Source: Shinella zoogloeoides (GTDB taxonomy: Bacteria > Pseudomonadota > Alphaproteobacteria > Rhizobiales > Rhizobiaceae). From it: a stretch of 64,000 bases of DNA. The position numbers and the translations under genes were made by a program. Below the pieces are notes generated by a model that saw only the letters and a program-made list of their open reading frames with translations, had not been told where the DNA came from and did not search any database. Location of the stretch: assembly GCF_003574625.1 (NCBI RefSeq), contig NZ_QNUJ01000004.1, positions 310,001 to 374,000 on the forward strand, given 5' to 3'. This document shows, piece after piece, positions 19,203 to 27,725 of the stretch. The first letter of the stretch is position 1. Each line of letters begins with the position of its first letter.

Positions 19203-19732
19203 GCGGTTACGCCTCGTTACCATGTCCGGGATCGGCCTTCATGCGCGCTGCCGCTGCTCAGGCGCACTGGAACCGTCCGGGTGGTGGCCGGTCTTGCTGC
19301 TAACCCTCATGGCAAGCAGCGTCCGGACCGCCGTTCATTCCAACTTCGCTCGATAAACCGAAACGGTGAAAGGGTGTATCTCCGCGCACGGTTTATCCAC
19401 CGGGACTACCCGGTCGTATCGTAGTGACACATTAGCCTGTATCACACAATTCATTGCCATCTCCCTTCGCCCGAAACTTAACAGGAAGTTAAAATCGGGC
19501 GAATCCGTATCGCGATGGAAAACTTGAGAAAACGGCAATTTTTCAGCCGTTAACCATAGTTTGCGATTCATGCCCATTTTGCGCCGCCTTTTAATCGGAT
19601 AGGCGCGCCGGCCGCGCAGAATGAATTGCCGGGTGAACGGTGCGGAAGGGCGGAAAACGCCTGCGCCACCCGCCGGCATCTGCGTGCATCACAACGAAAC
19701 AAGCGTACGTAGCGTATATAAGGATATTGGCA
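19203..19732. other. 530-bp divergent regulatory region between the GPR-like and Hpt genes
   Basis: No gene is supported here. The segment about 19360-19600 is clearly richer in A+T than its surroundings. It holds a perfect CtrA-type box (19478-19492), a half-matching TTAA-N7-TTGC at about 19552, and two GANTC methylation sites (GAATC 19501-19505, GATTC 19565-19569). Confidence 0.7.
19478..19492. promoter_or_regulatory. CtrA-type binding site TTAA-N7-TTAA
   Basis: TTAACAGGAAGTTAA is an exact TTAA-N7-TTAA match, the consensus bound by the master cell-cycle regulator CtrA in Caulobacter and Rhizobiales. It lies between divergent genes for a polar-growth protein and an Hpt protein, 276 bp from the first start and 240 bp from the second, with two GANTC sites close by. 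Binding is inferred. Confidence 0.55.
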
Positions 19733-20101
19733 ATGGCAGCGCTCAACATCGCATTCGAGGCGCCCGACAATCCGGGCGGCATGTGTCCCCCGAATGGACG
19801 ACCGATCGATCTGGTACACCTTGCCCGGCAGACCATGGGCGACAAGGCCCTGGAACTGGAAGTGCTGCAGATGTTCGCACGGCAGGCCCGCGCCAGCATG
19901 AAGGAGATCGCGGAAACGCAGGGCCCCGCCCGCGCCGCCGTCGCCCATCGCCTCAAGGGCTCGGCCCAGTCCGTCGGCGCCACCATCGTCGGCGCGGCCG
20001 CCGAGGCGCTGGAGCGCAATCCCGCAAATGCCGTTGCGCTGGCGAATGTCACGGCCGCCGTGGTCGAGGCTGAAAACTTCATCCTGAAACTCTGCCGCTG
20101 A
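19733..20101 (+). CDS. Hpt (histidine phosphotransfer) domain protein
   Basis: The product is a single-domain protein of 122 residues. The phospho-acceptor motif is [12 protein letters not shown], with the acceptor His near residue 73. Helices before and after fit a four-helix Hpt bundle. Such proteins pass phosphate between a hybrid kinase and a response regulator. No partner kinase is adjacent; CckA lies 10 kb away, but its known partner ChpT is a different family. ATG 19733 has AAGGA eight bases upstream; longer in-frame starts are not needed. Confidence 0.8.
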   Translation: MAALNIAFEAPDNPGGMCPPNGRPIDLVHLARQTMGDKALELEVLQMFARQARASMKEIAETQGPARAAVAHRLKGSAQSVGATIVGAAAEALERNPANAVALANVTAAVVEAENFILKLCR

Positions 20102-20198
20102 GCGGCAGTCCCTGCCGCAAGGGCGGCCGCGCGGCGCCGGGTCCTTAAAGTCCCGGATGCGGCGCACTATGTTGACTGGTGACAGGTTTTGTTGGAAA

Positions 20199-20224
20199 CA
20201 GCCGCCGGAAAACCGGCGGCGCGC
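20199..20224. terminator. Hairpin upstream of ferredoxin gene
   Basis: GCCGCCGG and CCGGCGGC form an 8-bp GC stem with an AAAA loop in the 184-bp gap between the Hpt and ferredoxin genes. There is no T-run, so it may be an attenuator-like or 3'-end structure and not a classic terminator. Confidence 0.35.
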
Positions 20225-20285
20225 ACCCTCTCTGCCGTCCAGTCACGTGCCCGCACCGGGCAGCCTACAGGATCCGGAAGTCATC

Positions 20286-20606
20286 ATGAGCAAACTCACC
20301 ATTGTCGCCTTCGACGGCACGCGTCACGAACTGGATGTCGCCAACGGTTCCACGGTGATGGAAAATGCCGTGCGCAATTCCGTGCCCGGCATCGAGGCGG
20401 AATGCGGCGGTGCCTGCGCCTGCGCGACCTGTCATGTCTATGTCGACGATGCCTGGAGCGCCGTCGTCGGCCCGCCGGAGGCGATGGAAGAGGACATGCT
20501 GGACTTCGCCTACGATGTCCGCCCGACCTCGCGGCTTTCCTGTCAGATCAAGATGTCGGATGCGCTCGACGGGCTCGTCGTCCACGTGCCGGAACGCCAG
20601 GCCTGA
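20286..20606 (+). CDS. 2Fe-2S ferredoxin, adrenodoxin/putidaredoxin type
   Basis: This small electron carrier of 106 residues has the cluster ligands C-x5-C-x2-C ([11 protein letters not shown]) and a fourth Cys in LSCQIKM, as in adrenodoxin-type ferredoxins. The N-terminal beta-grasp strand ([14 protein letters not shown]) and the acidic EEDMLDFA partner-binding helix are also typical. Likely roles are Fe-S cluster assembly or a P450/hydroxylase redox chain. ATG 20286 follows GGAAG with good spacing. Confidence 0.9.
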   Translation: MSKLTIVAFDGTRHELDVANGSTVMENAVRNSVPGIEAECGGACACATCHVYVDDAWSAVVGPPEAMEEDMLDFAYDVRPTSRLSCQIKMSDALDGLVVHVPERQA

Positions 20607-20696
20607 CATCATCCCCCGGATAGAAACCTTGCCGCTCTTCTTCGCGCGTGAAGCAGAGAACGGGTGAGGTCTGTTCTTTCCCAAGAATAGATGGAC

Positions 20697-20734
20697 AAAA
20701 AAATGCCTCGCCGGTCACCAGGGACGAGCGAGGC
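20697..20734 (-). terminator. Rho-independent terminator of the candidate sRNA
   Basis: GCCTCGC (20728-20734 on the complement) pairs with GCGAGGC (20705-20711) and is followed on the minus strand by ATTTTTTT (20697-20704). This is one of the clearest intrinsic terminators in the window, and no protein gene on that strand ends here. Confidence 0.7.
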
Positions 20735-20780
20735 CAGGAGGGCGCATCGCAGTCAGGAGAGGGAGGAGAACACCTGCTGC
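20697..20780 (-). ncRNA. Candidate trans-acting small RNA with anti-Shine-Dalgarno loop
   Basis: Read on the minus strand, the gap 20607-21008 contains a promoter-like pair, then a stem (GCAG-CAGG pairing with CCTG-A-CTGC, 20749-20757 and 20773-20780) whose loop holds CTCCTCCC (20761-20768). An intrinsic terminator with seven Us follows. The predicted length is about 80-85 nt. CUCCUCCC loops mark rhizobial alpha-r14/NfeR1-type and Rhodobacter CCUCCUCCC-type sRNAs that block ribosome-binding sites. The exact family is not established and the 5' end is approximate. A plus-strand reading frame over the same place lacks coding character. Confidence 0.55.
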
Positions 20781-20782
20781 TT

Positions 20783-20812
20783 CGATAGGGATGCGCCAGG
20801 AGAACCTGTCAA
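20783..20812 (-). promoter_or_regulatory. Predicted promoter of the candidate sRNA
   Basis: On the minus strand TTGACA (20807-20812) is followed after 18 bases by CTATCG (20783-20788), close to the alphaproteobacterial CTTGAC-N17-CTATAT pattern. It sits immediately before the predicted RNA start. Confidence 0.45.
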
Positions 20813-21008
20813 AACCAATTCATGCTGCGTTGGAAAGCAAGAGAAACTTCCCGATCGCTGTTGGAATGACGATAAGATGATTTGCAGAATTGCGCTATCG
20901 CTAAAATTCACCACTGATTTTGTGCAGGTCGCGCTGCTCTCGGCTTGATCCGTTCCGGTTGCACTGGGAATTTTTCGGGAAATACATGCAAGGCCCTGCG
21001 GCCTTTAC

Positions 21009-21617
21009 TCACTTGCCGTTGTTGAGGCGGTGCGTGAGCAGGCGCATCATGCGGTCGTTGAAGTTCTTCGACTCGATGCGGTCGAAGCGCGCCTGGTCGG
21101 CGTCGTGCTTTGCGACGGCATCGGCGGTCACCCGGTCGACCCGCGCCTGCATGCGCTCGCAGCTTGCTTCCGGCGGCAGGCGCTTGAGGGTGCGCTCCAG
21201 GTCGCGGGCGTGGTTCCGGGCGATTTCGGCGTGGCGTTCCTCATGGCGGCGGATGTCGGCGGAAAGCGTGTCCCAGATGAGGGCGAGCGAGGGCGTCGCG
21301 CGCTTGCGGTTCTTCCAGCGGGGCAGGATGATCTGGGTGGAGAGCGTGACCCTGGCATTGCCCACCGCGCAGCGGTCCCCGCGCCGCACATAGGTGACGG
21401 AGCCGCCCCACTTGATCCGCGTGGCGCCGGGATGGCGCGAACCGCTGTGCTTCATGACGGGGCCGCGCTTCGACAATTCTTCGTCGAGTTCGGCGGCCGT
21501 GCGCCCGCCGACGGAGAAATAGGCGAAGGACTTCGAGGTGATCGTCTCGGCGCGGGCCGGCTGGAGAGCGAGGCAGGCGAGGGCGGCAACGGCCATCAGG
21601 CGGGCGATGGTCTTCAT
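21009..21617 (-). CDS. DUF922 secreted zinc-protease-like protein
   Basis: The 202-residue precursor has a signal peptide ending near residue 23 (LQPARA). The mature part carries HEERHAEIAR, a zincin-like HExxH variant (HEERH) typical of DUF922, where a further downstream residue completes the site. The family is annotated as predicted secreted Zn-dependent proteases and no substrate is known. The gene is alone and divergent from folP; 150 bp separate the starts. The ribosome-binding site is weak. Confidence 0.75.
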   Translation of the reverse strand: MKTIARLMAVAALACLALQPARAETITSKSFAYFSVGGRTAAELDEELSKRGPVMKHSGSRHPGATRIKWGGSVTYVRRGDRCAVGNARVTLSTQIILPRWKNRKRATPSLALIWDTLSADIRRHEERHAEIARNHARDLERTLKRLPPEASCERMQARVDRVTADAVAKHDADQARFDRIESKNFNDRMMRLLTHRLNNGK

Positions 21618-21767
21618 TTCGGTTCAGCATTCCTTTCGCCACCGGATCCGCCGATGGTGTGCCGGCTCGATACGCTGAACCGGTTGAACTTCCTTTAAGC
21701 TTGGGGCATAGGCTCGGCGAGCGCAACACCCTTTCAGGGCACTGGTTAATCGCGGGAGGAAACCGCC

Positions 21768-22667
21768 ATGTTCTCGCCGTTCGAACCCTTCCGCTGGGCG
21801 CTTGCGCACGGTCGGCATCTGGAACTCGGCCCGCGTGGCATTCTGATGGCAATCGTCAACGTCACCCCCGATTCCTTTTCCGACGGCGGAAAATTCGACA
21901 GCGCGGATGCCGCGGTGATGCAGGCAATCCTCTGTCTGGAACAAGGCGCCGAGATCATCGATATCGGCGGGGAATCGACCCGGCCCGGCGCCGCGGCCGT
22001 GACGGCCGCCGAGGAGCAGGACCGGATCCTGCCCGTCATCGAGGCGCTTGCCGGCACCACGGACGCCATTCTCTCCGTCGATACCTACCGCGCCGAAACC
22101 GCCCGGCTCGCCGTTGCCGCCGGCGCGCATATCGTCAACGACGTGCACGGGCTGCAGCGCGAGCCCGATATTGCGCGCGTGGCGGCCGAGACCGGGGCGG
22201 GGCTCTGCATCATGCATACCGGCCGCGACCGGCAGAAGCTCCCCGACGTCGTGGAGGACCAGTATCTCTTCCTCGGCCGTTCGCTGGAGATCGCGCGGGA
22301 GGCCGGTGTCGCCCGCGAGGCCATGGTGCTCGATCCCGGCTTCGGCTTTGCCAAGGATACAGACGAGAATATCGAGCTCATGGCGCGTTTCGGCGCGCTT
22401 TTCGGCTTCGAACTGCCCATTCTCGCCGGCACGTCGCGAAAGCGCTTCGTCGGTGCGGTCACCGGCCGCGAGGCGGCGGAGCGGGATGCGGGCACGGCCG
22501 CGACGACGGCGCTGCTGCGTGTCGCCGGCGCGGCGGTCTTCAGGGTGCACGATGTCGCAATCAACAGGGATGCGCTTGCCATGGCGGATGCTATGCTCGA
22601 CGCAGGGCGCAAGGTGAAGGCGCGCGAGGCGCGCGCCGGAGAGCCAACCGGACAGGATAGACCATGA
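21768..22667 (+). CDS. folP: Dihydropteroate synthase
   Basis: It joins p-aminobenzoate to 6-hydroxymethyl-dihydropterin diphosphate, the sulfonamide-target step of folate synthesis. The product has 299 residues. Signature motifs are MAIVNVTPDSFSDGG, IDIGGESTRPGA, VNDVHGL, the LDPGFGFAKD loop and GTSRKRF. The C-terminal 20 residues are a polar extension. ATG 21768 follows GGAGGAAAC. It is the first gene of folP-folB-folK, and its stop overlaps the folB start by four bases. Confidence 0.95.
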   Translation: MFSPFEPFRWALAHGRHLELGPRGILMAIVNVTPDSFSDGGKFDSADAAVMQAILCLEQGAEIIDIGGESTRPGAAAVTAAEEQDRILPVIEALAGTTDAILSVDTYRAETARLAVAAGAHIVNDVHGLQREPDIARVAAETGAGLCIMHTGRDRQKLPDVVEDQYLFLGRSLEIAREAGVAREAMVLDPGFGFAKDTDENIELMARFGALFGFELPILAGTSRKRFVGAVTGREAAERDAGTAATTALLRVAGAAVFRVHDVAINRDALAMADAMLDAGRKVKAREARAGEPTGQDRP

Positions 22668-23032
22668 CCACGACTTATACGATCACGCTCAAGAACTGCG
22701 CCTTCTTCGCCCGCCACGGCCTGCACGATGCCGAGGAATTCCTGGGGCAGCGCTTCTTCGTCGATGCCGAGCTGGACGTGCGGCCGCTGCGCCCGCTTTC
22801 CGACGATGCGATCGAATCGACCGTCGATTACGGCGTCGCCTTCCAGGAGATCGAGAAGATCGTCACCGGCCAGCGGCGCTACCTCATCGAGGCGCTGGCG
22901 CAGGAGATCGCCACCGTTCTCTGTGCGCGCTTCCCGCAGATTTCCCGCGCGCGCATCACCGTGCGCAAACCGAACGCGCCGGTGCCCGGCGTGCTCGATT
23001 ATGTCCAGGTGACGGTCGACCATGCCGTCTGA
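22664..23032 (+). CDS. folB: Dihydroneopterin aldolase
   Basis: This 122-residue enzyme cleaves 7,8-dihydroneopterin to 6-hydroxymethyl-dihydropterin and glycolaldehyde. Family features are FFARHGLHDAEEFLGQRFFVD with the early His-Gly-His-like loop, the substrate Glu in this segment, STVDYG, and RITVRKPNAPVPG near the end. It overlaps folP by ATGA and folK by 11 bases, so the three are translationally coupled. Confidence 0.93.
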   Translation: MTTTYTITLKNCAFFARHGLHDAEEFLGQRFFVDAELDVRPLRPLSDDAIESTVDYGVAFQEIEKIVTGQRRYLIEALAQEIATVLCARFPQISRARITVRKPNAPVPGVLDYVQVTVDHAV

Positions 23033-23537
23033 GCCCCTCCGCCGGGCGACGCTCGGCCTCGGCGGCAATATCGGCGATCCGGTGCGATCGATGGCGGAGG
23101 CGCTGCGCATGCTCGATGCGCGGCCGGACTGCCGCGTCGTCGCCGCATCGCGGCTCTATCGCACGCCGCCTTGGGGCAAGACGGACCAGGACTGGTTCTT
23201 CAATGCCTGCGCGCTGGTGGAGACGACGCTCGCCCCGGAAGCGCTTCTCGATGCCTGTCTCGGCATCGAGCGTGACATGAAGCGCGAGCGCAAGGAGCGC
23301 TGGGGGCCGCGCACTATCGATATCGATGTCCTGACCTATGAGGGCGTGAAGCAAGCGGGTGGCCGGCTGGAGCTGCCGCATCCGCGCATGACGGCGCGCG
23401 GCTTCGTGCTGATGCCGCTGGCGGATGTCGCGCCAACTCTCATTGTCGAGGGGCGGACCGTCGAGGCGTGGCTTAAGGATGCGGATGTCGCGGGGATCGA
23501 GCCGGCGAGCGCCGGCCCGGACTGGTGGAAGGCCTGA
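23022..23537 (+). CDS. folK: 2-amino-4-hydroxy-6-hydroxymethyldihydropteridine diphosphokinase
   Basis: It transfers pyrophosphate from ATP to 6-hydroxymethyl-dihydropterin, the step feeding FolP. The product has 171 residues. Motifs are GLGGNIGDP near residue 12, YRTPPWGKTDQDWFFNAC, and WGPRTIDIDVL, which holds the two metal-binding aspartates, followed by LPHPRM. It is the last gene of the operon and is convergent with the next gene, three bases from its end. Confidence 0.95.
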   Translation: MPSEPLRRATLGLGGNIGDPVRSMAEALRMLDARPDCRVVAASRLYRTPPWGKTDQDWFFNACALVETTLAPEALLDACLGIERDMKRERKERWGPRTIDIDVLTYEGVKQAGGRLELPHPRMTARGFVLMPLADVAPTLIVEGRTVEAWLKDADVAGIEPASAGPDWWKA

Positions 23538-23540
23538 GCC

Positions 23541-24089
23541 TTACTTGATCGAGCCGACGGCGATGTCGTCGAGGCTGCGGTCCAGCGACAGGCCGATGAC
23601 CGGGACCATCTTGTTCTCGACCTTCACCGAGATGGTGATGTTCATCTTGTTGTCGCTCTCCAGCCGCGCGATCATCGCGCCGTTGAGCTTCTGGCGGTTG
23701 ATGCCGACGACGACCTTGTTGCCGGCGACCTGGCCGGAGGTGATGTCGAGGCCCTTGCCGTTCGCGCCGTCGAGGAACTTGCCCTTGTAGGTGGCGCCCG
23801 CCTTGGTGATCAGCGCGGACATCGGCTGCTTGAACACGCCGACGCGGCAGAAGCCGTCGAGCTGGATGCCGGCATCCTTCGCGGCGGCGGTGTCGCCGGT
23901 GAGGTCGCAGCTGAACTTGGTGCCCTTGTACTTGCCGGCGACGATTTCGCCGCTGCCCTGCCAGTTGCCCGCGACCTGCTGGAAGAATGCCTTGTCGCGC
24001 GAGCCGGCGGCGGCCGGAGGGGCGAAGGCGGTGGTTGCGAGAATGGCCGCTACGGAGACGCGGGCGATCAAAGAGGTGCGCGAGTACAT
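23541..24089 (-). CDS. Conserved secreted hypothetical protein
   Basis: The product is a periplasmic or secreted protein of 182 residues with a signal peptide ending near residue 28 (APPAAA). The mature protein is beta-rich and contains WQGSGEIVAGKYKGTKFSCDL and two cysteines that could form a disulfide. I recognise no catalytic motif. The repeated G-x-I-V-x-G and strand-rich pattern suggests a small beta-barrel or lipocalin-like fold, which is speculative. ATG 24089 starts the signal peptide. Confidence 0.65.
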   Translation of the reverse strand: MYSRTSLIARVSVAAILATTAFAPPAAAGSRDKAFFQQVAGNWQGSGEIVAGKYKGTKFSCDLTGDTAAAKDAGIQLDGFCRVGVFKQPMSALITKAGATYKGKFLDGANGKGLDITSGQVAGNKVVVGINRQKLNGAMIARLESDNKMNITISVKVENKMVPVIGLSLDRSLDDIAVGSIK

Positions 24090-24236
24090 GAACGATCCTT
24101 GATGGGCGACGGCCATCTGGCCTGCTCTGGTGAGAGGAGATTTGCGCGAAAATGGTTAATGGACGGTTTCCCGCCGCCCTGTCCATTCGTATTTGATTAT
24201 GGCCGAGGCCCTGAGAACCGGGGTGTTGCAGTCCGG

Positions 24237-25298
24237 TCACGCCTCGTCGCGGCGGCTGCTCCCGGTTCCCGGCGTCAGGTCGCCGATGAAATCGCCGATG
24301 CCGGGCCGTTTCAGCGCGCGGAAGGGCATGGGCCGGCAGAGGTCCATGGCGGCGATGCCGATTCGTGCCGTCATCAGGCCGTTGATGACGCCTTCGCCGA
24401 GCCGCGCGGAGAGCTTGGAGGCGATGCCGTGGCCGAGCACCTGCTGGACGAGGCTGTCGCCCATGGCGATGGAGCCGGTGACGGCGAGGTGGGCGATGAC
24501 GTCGCGCATCAGGCGCAGCATGCCGATCTTGCCCGGCCTTCCGCCATAGAGTTCCGCCATGCCGCGCACCAGCCGGCTGCTTTCGTAGACGACATAGCCG
24601 AGGTCGACCAGCGCGCGCGGGCTGACGGCGGTGACGATGGAGACGCGCTTGGCGGCGCCGAGGATCAATGCCCGCGCCTCGCGGTCGAGCGGAGCCATCA
24701 GCTCCCGCTCCGCAAGGTCGACGAGATGGGCGGCGTCGATGATCTCGCCCTCGGTCTCGGCGAGCCTTGCACGCCCCCGGGCCGTCTGAGGCCGGGCGGC
24801 GAGAAGATGGACGAGGCGGGAGACGATGGCGCGGCCGACCGACGGCGTCGGGGAGGCGGCGGCTTCGAGGATATCGTGCTTGAGGTCCTGCACGGCGGCG
24901 AGCCGGCGCAGTCCGATGAGCTCGCGCAGCACTACGCCGAGAAGGGCGAGCACGGCGACGGCGGCGGCGGCGACCGCGAGATAGCCGAGCCAGTCGTTGC
25001 GGGTGAAGAGATCGCGGATCAGCGCATCCACCCAGAGCCCGACGGCGAGCGAGAGGAGGAGGCCGAGCGCGCCGAAGGCGATGCGGCCGAGCGTCAGGCG
25101 GCGCGGACGGGGCGTCGCGACAGGCGGCATCAGCTCGGGCAGGTCGGCCGTGGTGGCGATGAAGGGATCGTCCGCGTCCGGCGTCAGCGTCACGGCATCG
25201 TCGAAGGCGGCGGGCGTGCGGGGCTTGCTGCGCTCCGGTTCCTTCGCCGCGGCGGGCGGAAGCGAGAAGGCGGCGGGCCTGCGCGGACGGTCTGTCAT
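24237..25298 (-). CDS. ycjF: YcjF/TIGR01620-family inner-membrane protein
   Basis: The 353-residue protein has a proline-rich cytoplasmic N-terminus (1-70) and two membrane helices at about 72-92 and 105-127. A DUF697-like C-terminal part (SPRALVDLGYVVYESSRLVRGMAELYGGRPG) identifies the family. In enterobacteria ycjF follows ycjX in the phage-shock-associated group. Here the start overlaps the ycjX stop by four bases. No psp gene is nearby. Confidence 0.82.
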   Translation of the reverse strand: MTDRPRRPAAFSLPPAAAKEPERSKPRTPAAFDDAVTLTPDADDPFIATTADLPELMPPVATPRPRRLTLGRIAFGALGLLLSLAVGLWVDALIRDLFTRNDWLGYLAVAAAAVAVLALLGVVLRELIGLRRLAAVQDLKHDILEAAASPTPSVGRAIVSRLVHLLAARPQTARGRARLAETEGEIIDAAHLVDLAERELMAPLDREARALILGAAKRVSIVTAVSPRALVDLGYVVYESSRLVRGMAELYGGRPGKIGMLRLMRDVIAHLAVTGSIAMGDSLVQQVLGHGIASKLSARLGEGVINGLMTARIGIAAMDLCRPMPFRALKRPGIGDFIGDLTPGTGSSRRDEA

Positions 25299-26770
25299 GC
25301 GAGCCGGTCTCCGATGAGATATTGCAGCGCCCGGTCGAGGCGGATATGCGGAACCGACAGTTTCAGGCCGCCGCCGGTCTCCTCGATATGCGGCGGGCGG
25401 AAGCGGACGAAATTGAGAAGATGCGGCGCTTCGCCTTCAGCGGACGATTCAAGCGCTTGAAAAAGTGAATCCGGATCCTTCGGCAAGTCCCCGGGAAATA
25501 TCGCTGTTTTCCGTTCGCCGTCGAAGACCTCGCCGTCGATCCTCTCGCCCGCCATCGGCACGCCGACGATGACCGGCAGGTCCTCGCCATCGTGCTTGAC
25601 GGTCGCTTCGCGGGTGGCGCGCACGGAGGCGAGCGCCATGACCTCGATGCCCGCGCCGCTCATGCCGATGCGCTCGATGGCGCGCTCGACCAGCCGGCGG
25701 GTGATGGCCTCCAGCCGCGGATGGCTTTCATGATGCAGGTGGTCGGCCTTGGTGGCGGCGATGACGATGCGGTCGATGCGGCGCGTGACGAAGGAGGAGA
25801 GGAAGCTGTTGGCGCCGGCGCGGAAGCAGTCGAGCACGTCGCCGAGCGCCCGCTCCAGGTCGTGGACGGCTTCAGTGCCGCGATTGATCGCCTGAAGCGC
25901 GTCGATCAGCACGATCTGCCGGTCGAGGCGGGCGAAATGCTCGCGGAAGAAGGGGCGCACGACATGGGCCTTGTAGGCTTCGTAGCGGCGCTCCATCATC
26001 GCATGCAGCGAGCCCCTGGCGGGACTGCCTGCCGCAAGGTTCGGCAAGGGGGCAAAGGTAAGCGCGGGCGAGCCTTCGAGGTCCCCCGGCATCAGGAAGC
26101 GGCCGGGCGGCAGGGTGGAAAGCGAGCGCTCGTCGGACTTGCAGGCTTTCAGATAGGCGGTGAAGGCTTCGGCGAGCGACCGGGCGGTGGCCTCTTCCGC
26201 ATGGGCGGCGGGATCGACCGTGCCGGAAAGCGCCAGCCAGTCGCGCGCGAGCTCGGCGCGGATGCCGGACTGCGCGAGCGCGACGGTGTTCCGGCTGAAG
26301 GTGCGGAAATCCTGCGCCAGCAGCGGCAGGTCCAGCAGCCATTCGCCGGGATAGTCGACGATGTCGATGGAGAGCTTGCCGGGCGAGAACAGGCGGCCCC
26401 AGCCGGACGCGCTCTCATAATCCAACGTGATGCGGAGTTGCGAGATGGCGCGGGTCGAGTCCGGCCAGAGGCGGTCGGCGACAAGCGCGCGGATATGGTC
26501 CTCGTACTGGAAGCGCGGCACGGCATCGTCCGGCTGCGGCTCCAGCCGGATCTTCGAGACGCGGCCGGAGCGGCCGGCCTCGAACAGCGGCAGGCGTCCG
26601 CCGTTCAGCAGATTGTGCACGAGGGAGGAGATGAAGACCGTCTTGCCGGCGCGCGAAAGACCCGTCACGCCCAGCCGGATCGACGGGCTGACGAGATTGG
26701 TGGCGCGGCCGGTGAGCGCATCGAGCGCGAGCCGGGCTTCGTCGGTGAAGGTGGTCAGGCTAGGCGGCAA
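25295..26770 (-). CDS. ycjX: YcjX-family P-loop protein
   Basis: The 491-residue putative GTPase has Walker A GLSRAGKT near residue 35, a DIVDYPGEW switch-like motif near 135 and ATKADHLHHE near 350, the likely base-specificity motif. The YcjX family (DUF463) is stress-associated and often paired with YcjF. The only credible start is TTG 26770, preceded by GGAAAGAGAC; no ATG occurs in the first 150 codons. It is coupled to ycjF by ATGA. Confidence 0.82.
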   Translation of the reverse strand: MPPSLTTFTDEARLALDALTGRATNLVSPSIRLGVTGLSRAGKTVFISSLVHNLLNGGRLPLFEAGRSGRVSKIRLEPQPDDAVPRFQYEDHIRALVADRLWPDSTRAISQLRITLDYESASGWGRLFSPGKLSIDIVDYPGEWLLDLPLLAQDFRTFSRNTVALAQSGIRAELARDWLALSGTVDPAAHAEEATARSLAEAFTAYLKACKSDERSLSTLPPGRFLMPGDLEGSPALTFAPLPNLAAGSPARGSLHAMMERRYEAYKAHVVRPFFREHFARLDRQIVLIDALQAINRGTEAVHDLERALGDVLDCFRAGANSFLSSFVTRRIDRIVIAATKADHLHHESHPRLEAITRRLVERAIERIGMSGAGIEVMALASVRATREATVKHDGEDLPVIVGVPMAGERIDGEVFDGERKTAIFPGDLPKDPDSLFQALESSAEGEAPHLLNFVRFRPPHIEETGGGLKLSVPHIRLDRALQYLIGDRLA

Positions 26771-26839
26771 GGTCTCTTTCCAGCATCGAGGGCGATATAG
26801 GAAACGAAATCCGGCAGGAAAAGAGGCGACGCCGTTTCG

Positions 26840-27415
26840 TCAATGGGCCGGACGCGGCGCCATGAAGCCGGCAAGGCAGGCGCCCGTGTAATCCTCTTCC
26901 GTCGGGCGCCGGTCGAAATCGAGGATGGCGAGGCCCGCCGTCGGGTAGCCGAAGGGCGCGGCGGTCTCGGCGATCTCCTTGCCGACGAGGCGATGGAAGA
27001 ATTCCTCGATCATCGGATTGTGGCCGACGACCATCACGGCGCTTTCCCGCCGGTTCGCGAAGGCGAGCTCTGCATAGGCGTCGATCGTGCCGGAATAGAG
27101 CGAGTCGACATAGTCTATGGAAAGCTCCTCGCTGACGGCGCGATGGAACGGTTCCGCCGTCTGGCGGCAGCGCACGGCGGTCGAGGAGATGATGAGGTCC
27201 GGCCGGTAGCCCTGATCGGCCGCTTCCTCGGCGATCACCTCGGCTTCGGCGAAGCCGTCGTCGTCGAGCGCCCGGTCGAAATCCGACTGGCCGGGCTGGG
27301 CCCAGGCGGCGCGGGCGTGGCGAAGGATATAGAGCCGGAAGGCCGGCGTGCCGAGAGATGCCAAGTCTGTCCTCCATCCGCCTGCGGCATGATCGATGCC
27401 GTCTTCAGACTTCAT
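26840..27415 (-). CDS. SixA-like histidine phosphatase
   Basis: The 191-residue member of the histidine phosphatase superfamily has the catalytic RHA motif in LYILRHARAAW near residue 25, the second phosphate-binding Arg in VRCRQTAEP, and GHNPMIEEF with the second catalytic His. SixA removes phosphate from Hpt or phosphotransferase histidines in E. coli. An Hpt protein is encoded 7 kb away, but no link is shown. ATG 27415 has AAGGA at good spacing; two longer in-frame starts do not. Confidence 0.8.
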   Translation of the reverse strand: MKSEDGIDHAAGGWRTDLASLGTPAFRLYILRHARAAWAQPGQSDFDRALDDDGFAEAEVIAEEAADQGYRPDLIISSTAVRCRQTAEPFHRAVSEELSIDYVDSLYSGTIDAYAELAFANRRESAVMVVGHNPMIEEFFHRLVGKEIAETAAPFGYPTAGLAILDFDRRPTEEDYTGACLAGFMAPRPAH

Positions 27416-27725
27416 GTCTTTCCTTGCCGGAAAGATCAACCGGTTTTGCGCCGTTGCCGGCATGGCAAGAATTCTGTGCTTAAATTCACGGCAGGGATGG
27501 CGCTTGGCCCATTCTGGGGACACCTTTTCGTGTGAAGCGGCAAGCAAATTTGGGGCCGATTCGGGGACGTTTTCCCCATCCCGTTGTAATCTTGATGAAA
27601 TATTAGTCTGGCAGGGTTTAAAATAGAGGCACGCGCGAAAACCGTGGGTAAGTCCCGGCAGGCTTGAATCGCGTTACCCGTGGGGATATACAGCGCGCCT
27701 TGAGATGTTCTTCAGGAGAATCGCG
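27416..27725. other. 310-bp divergent gap upstream of dksA
   Basis: No gene is supported. The last 150 bp are A+T richer and must hold the dksA promoter. CTTGAT at 27591-27596 is a possible -35, but no convincing -10 lies at 17 bases, so no promoter is assigned. Confidence 0.4.

Noticed and set aside
20691-20948. A plus-strand frame of 85 codons between ferredoxin and the DUF922 gene
   Set aside because: It crosses the hairpin and U-run of the minus-strand sRNA candidate, lacks a ribosome-binding site and has no coding bias.
21768-23537. A functional link between folP-folB-folK and the DfrB-like gene
   Set aside because: Both concern folate, but they are 40 kb apart, one in core DNA and one in the island. 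Proximity in this window is probably chance.
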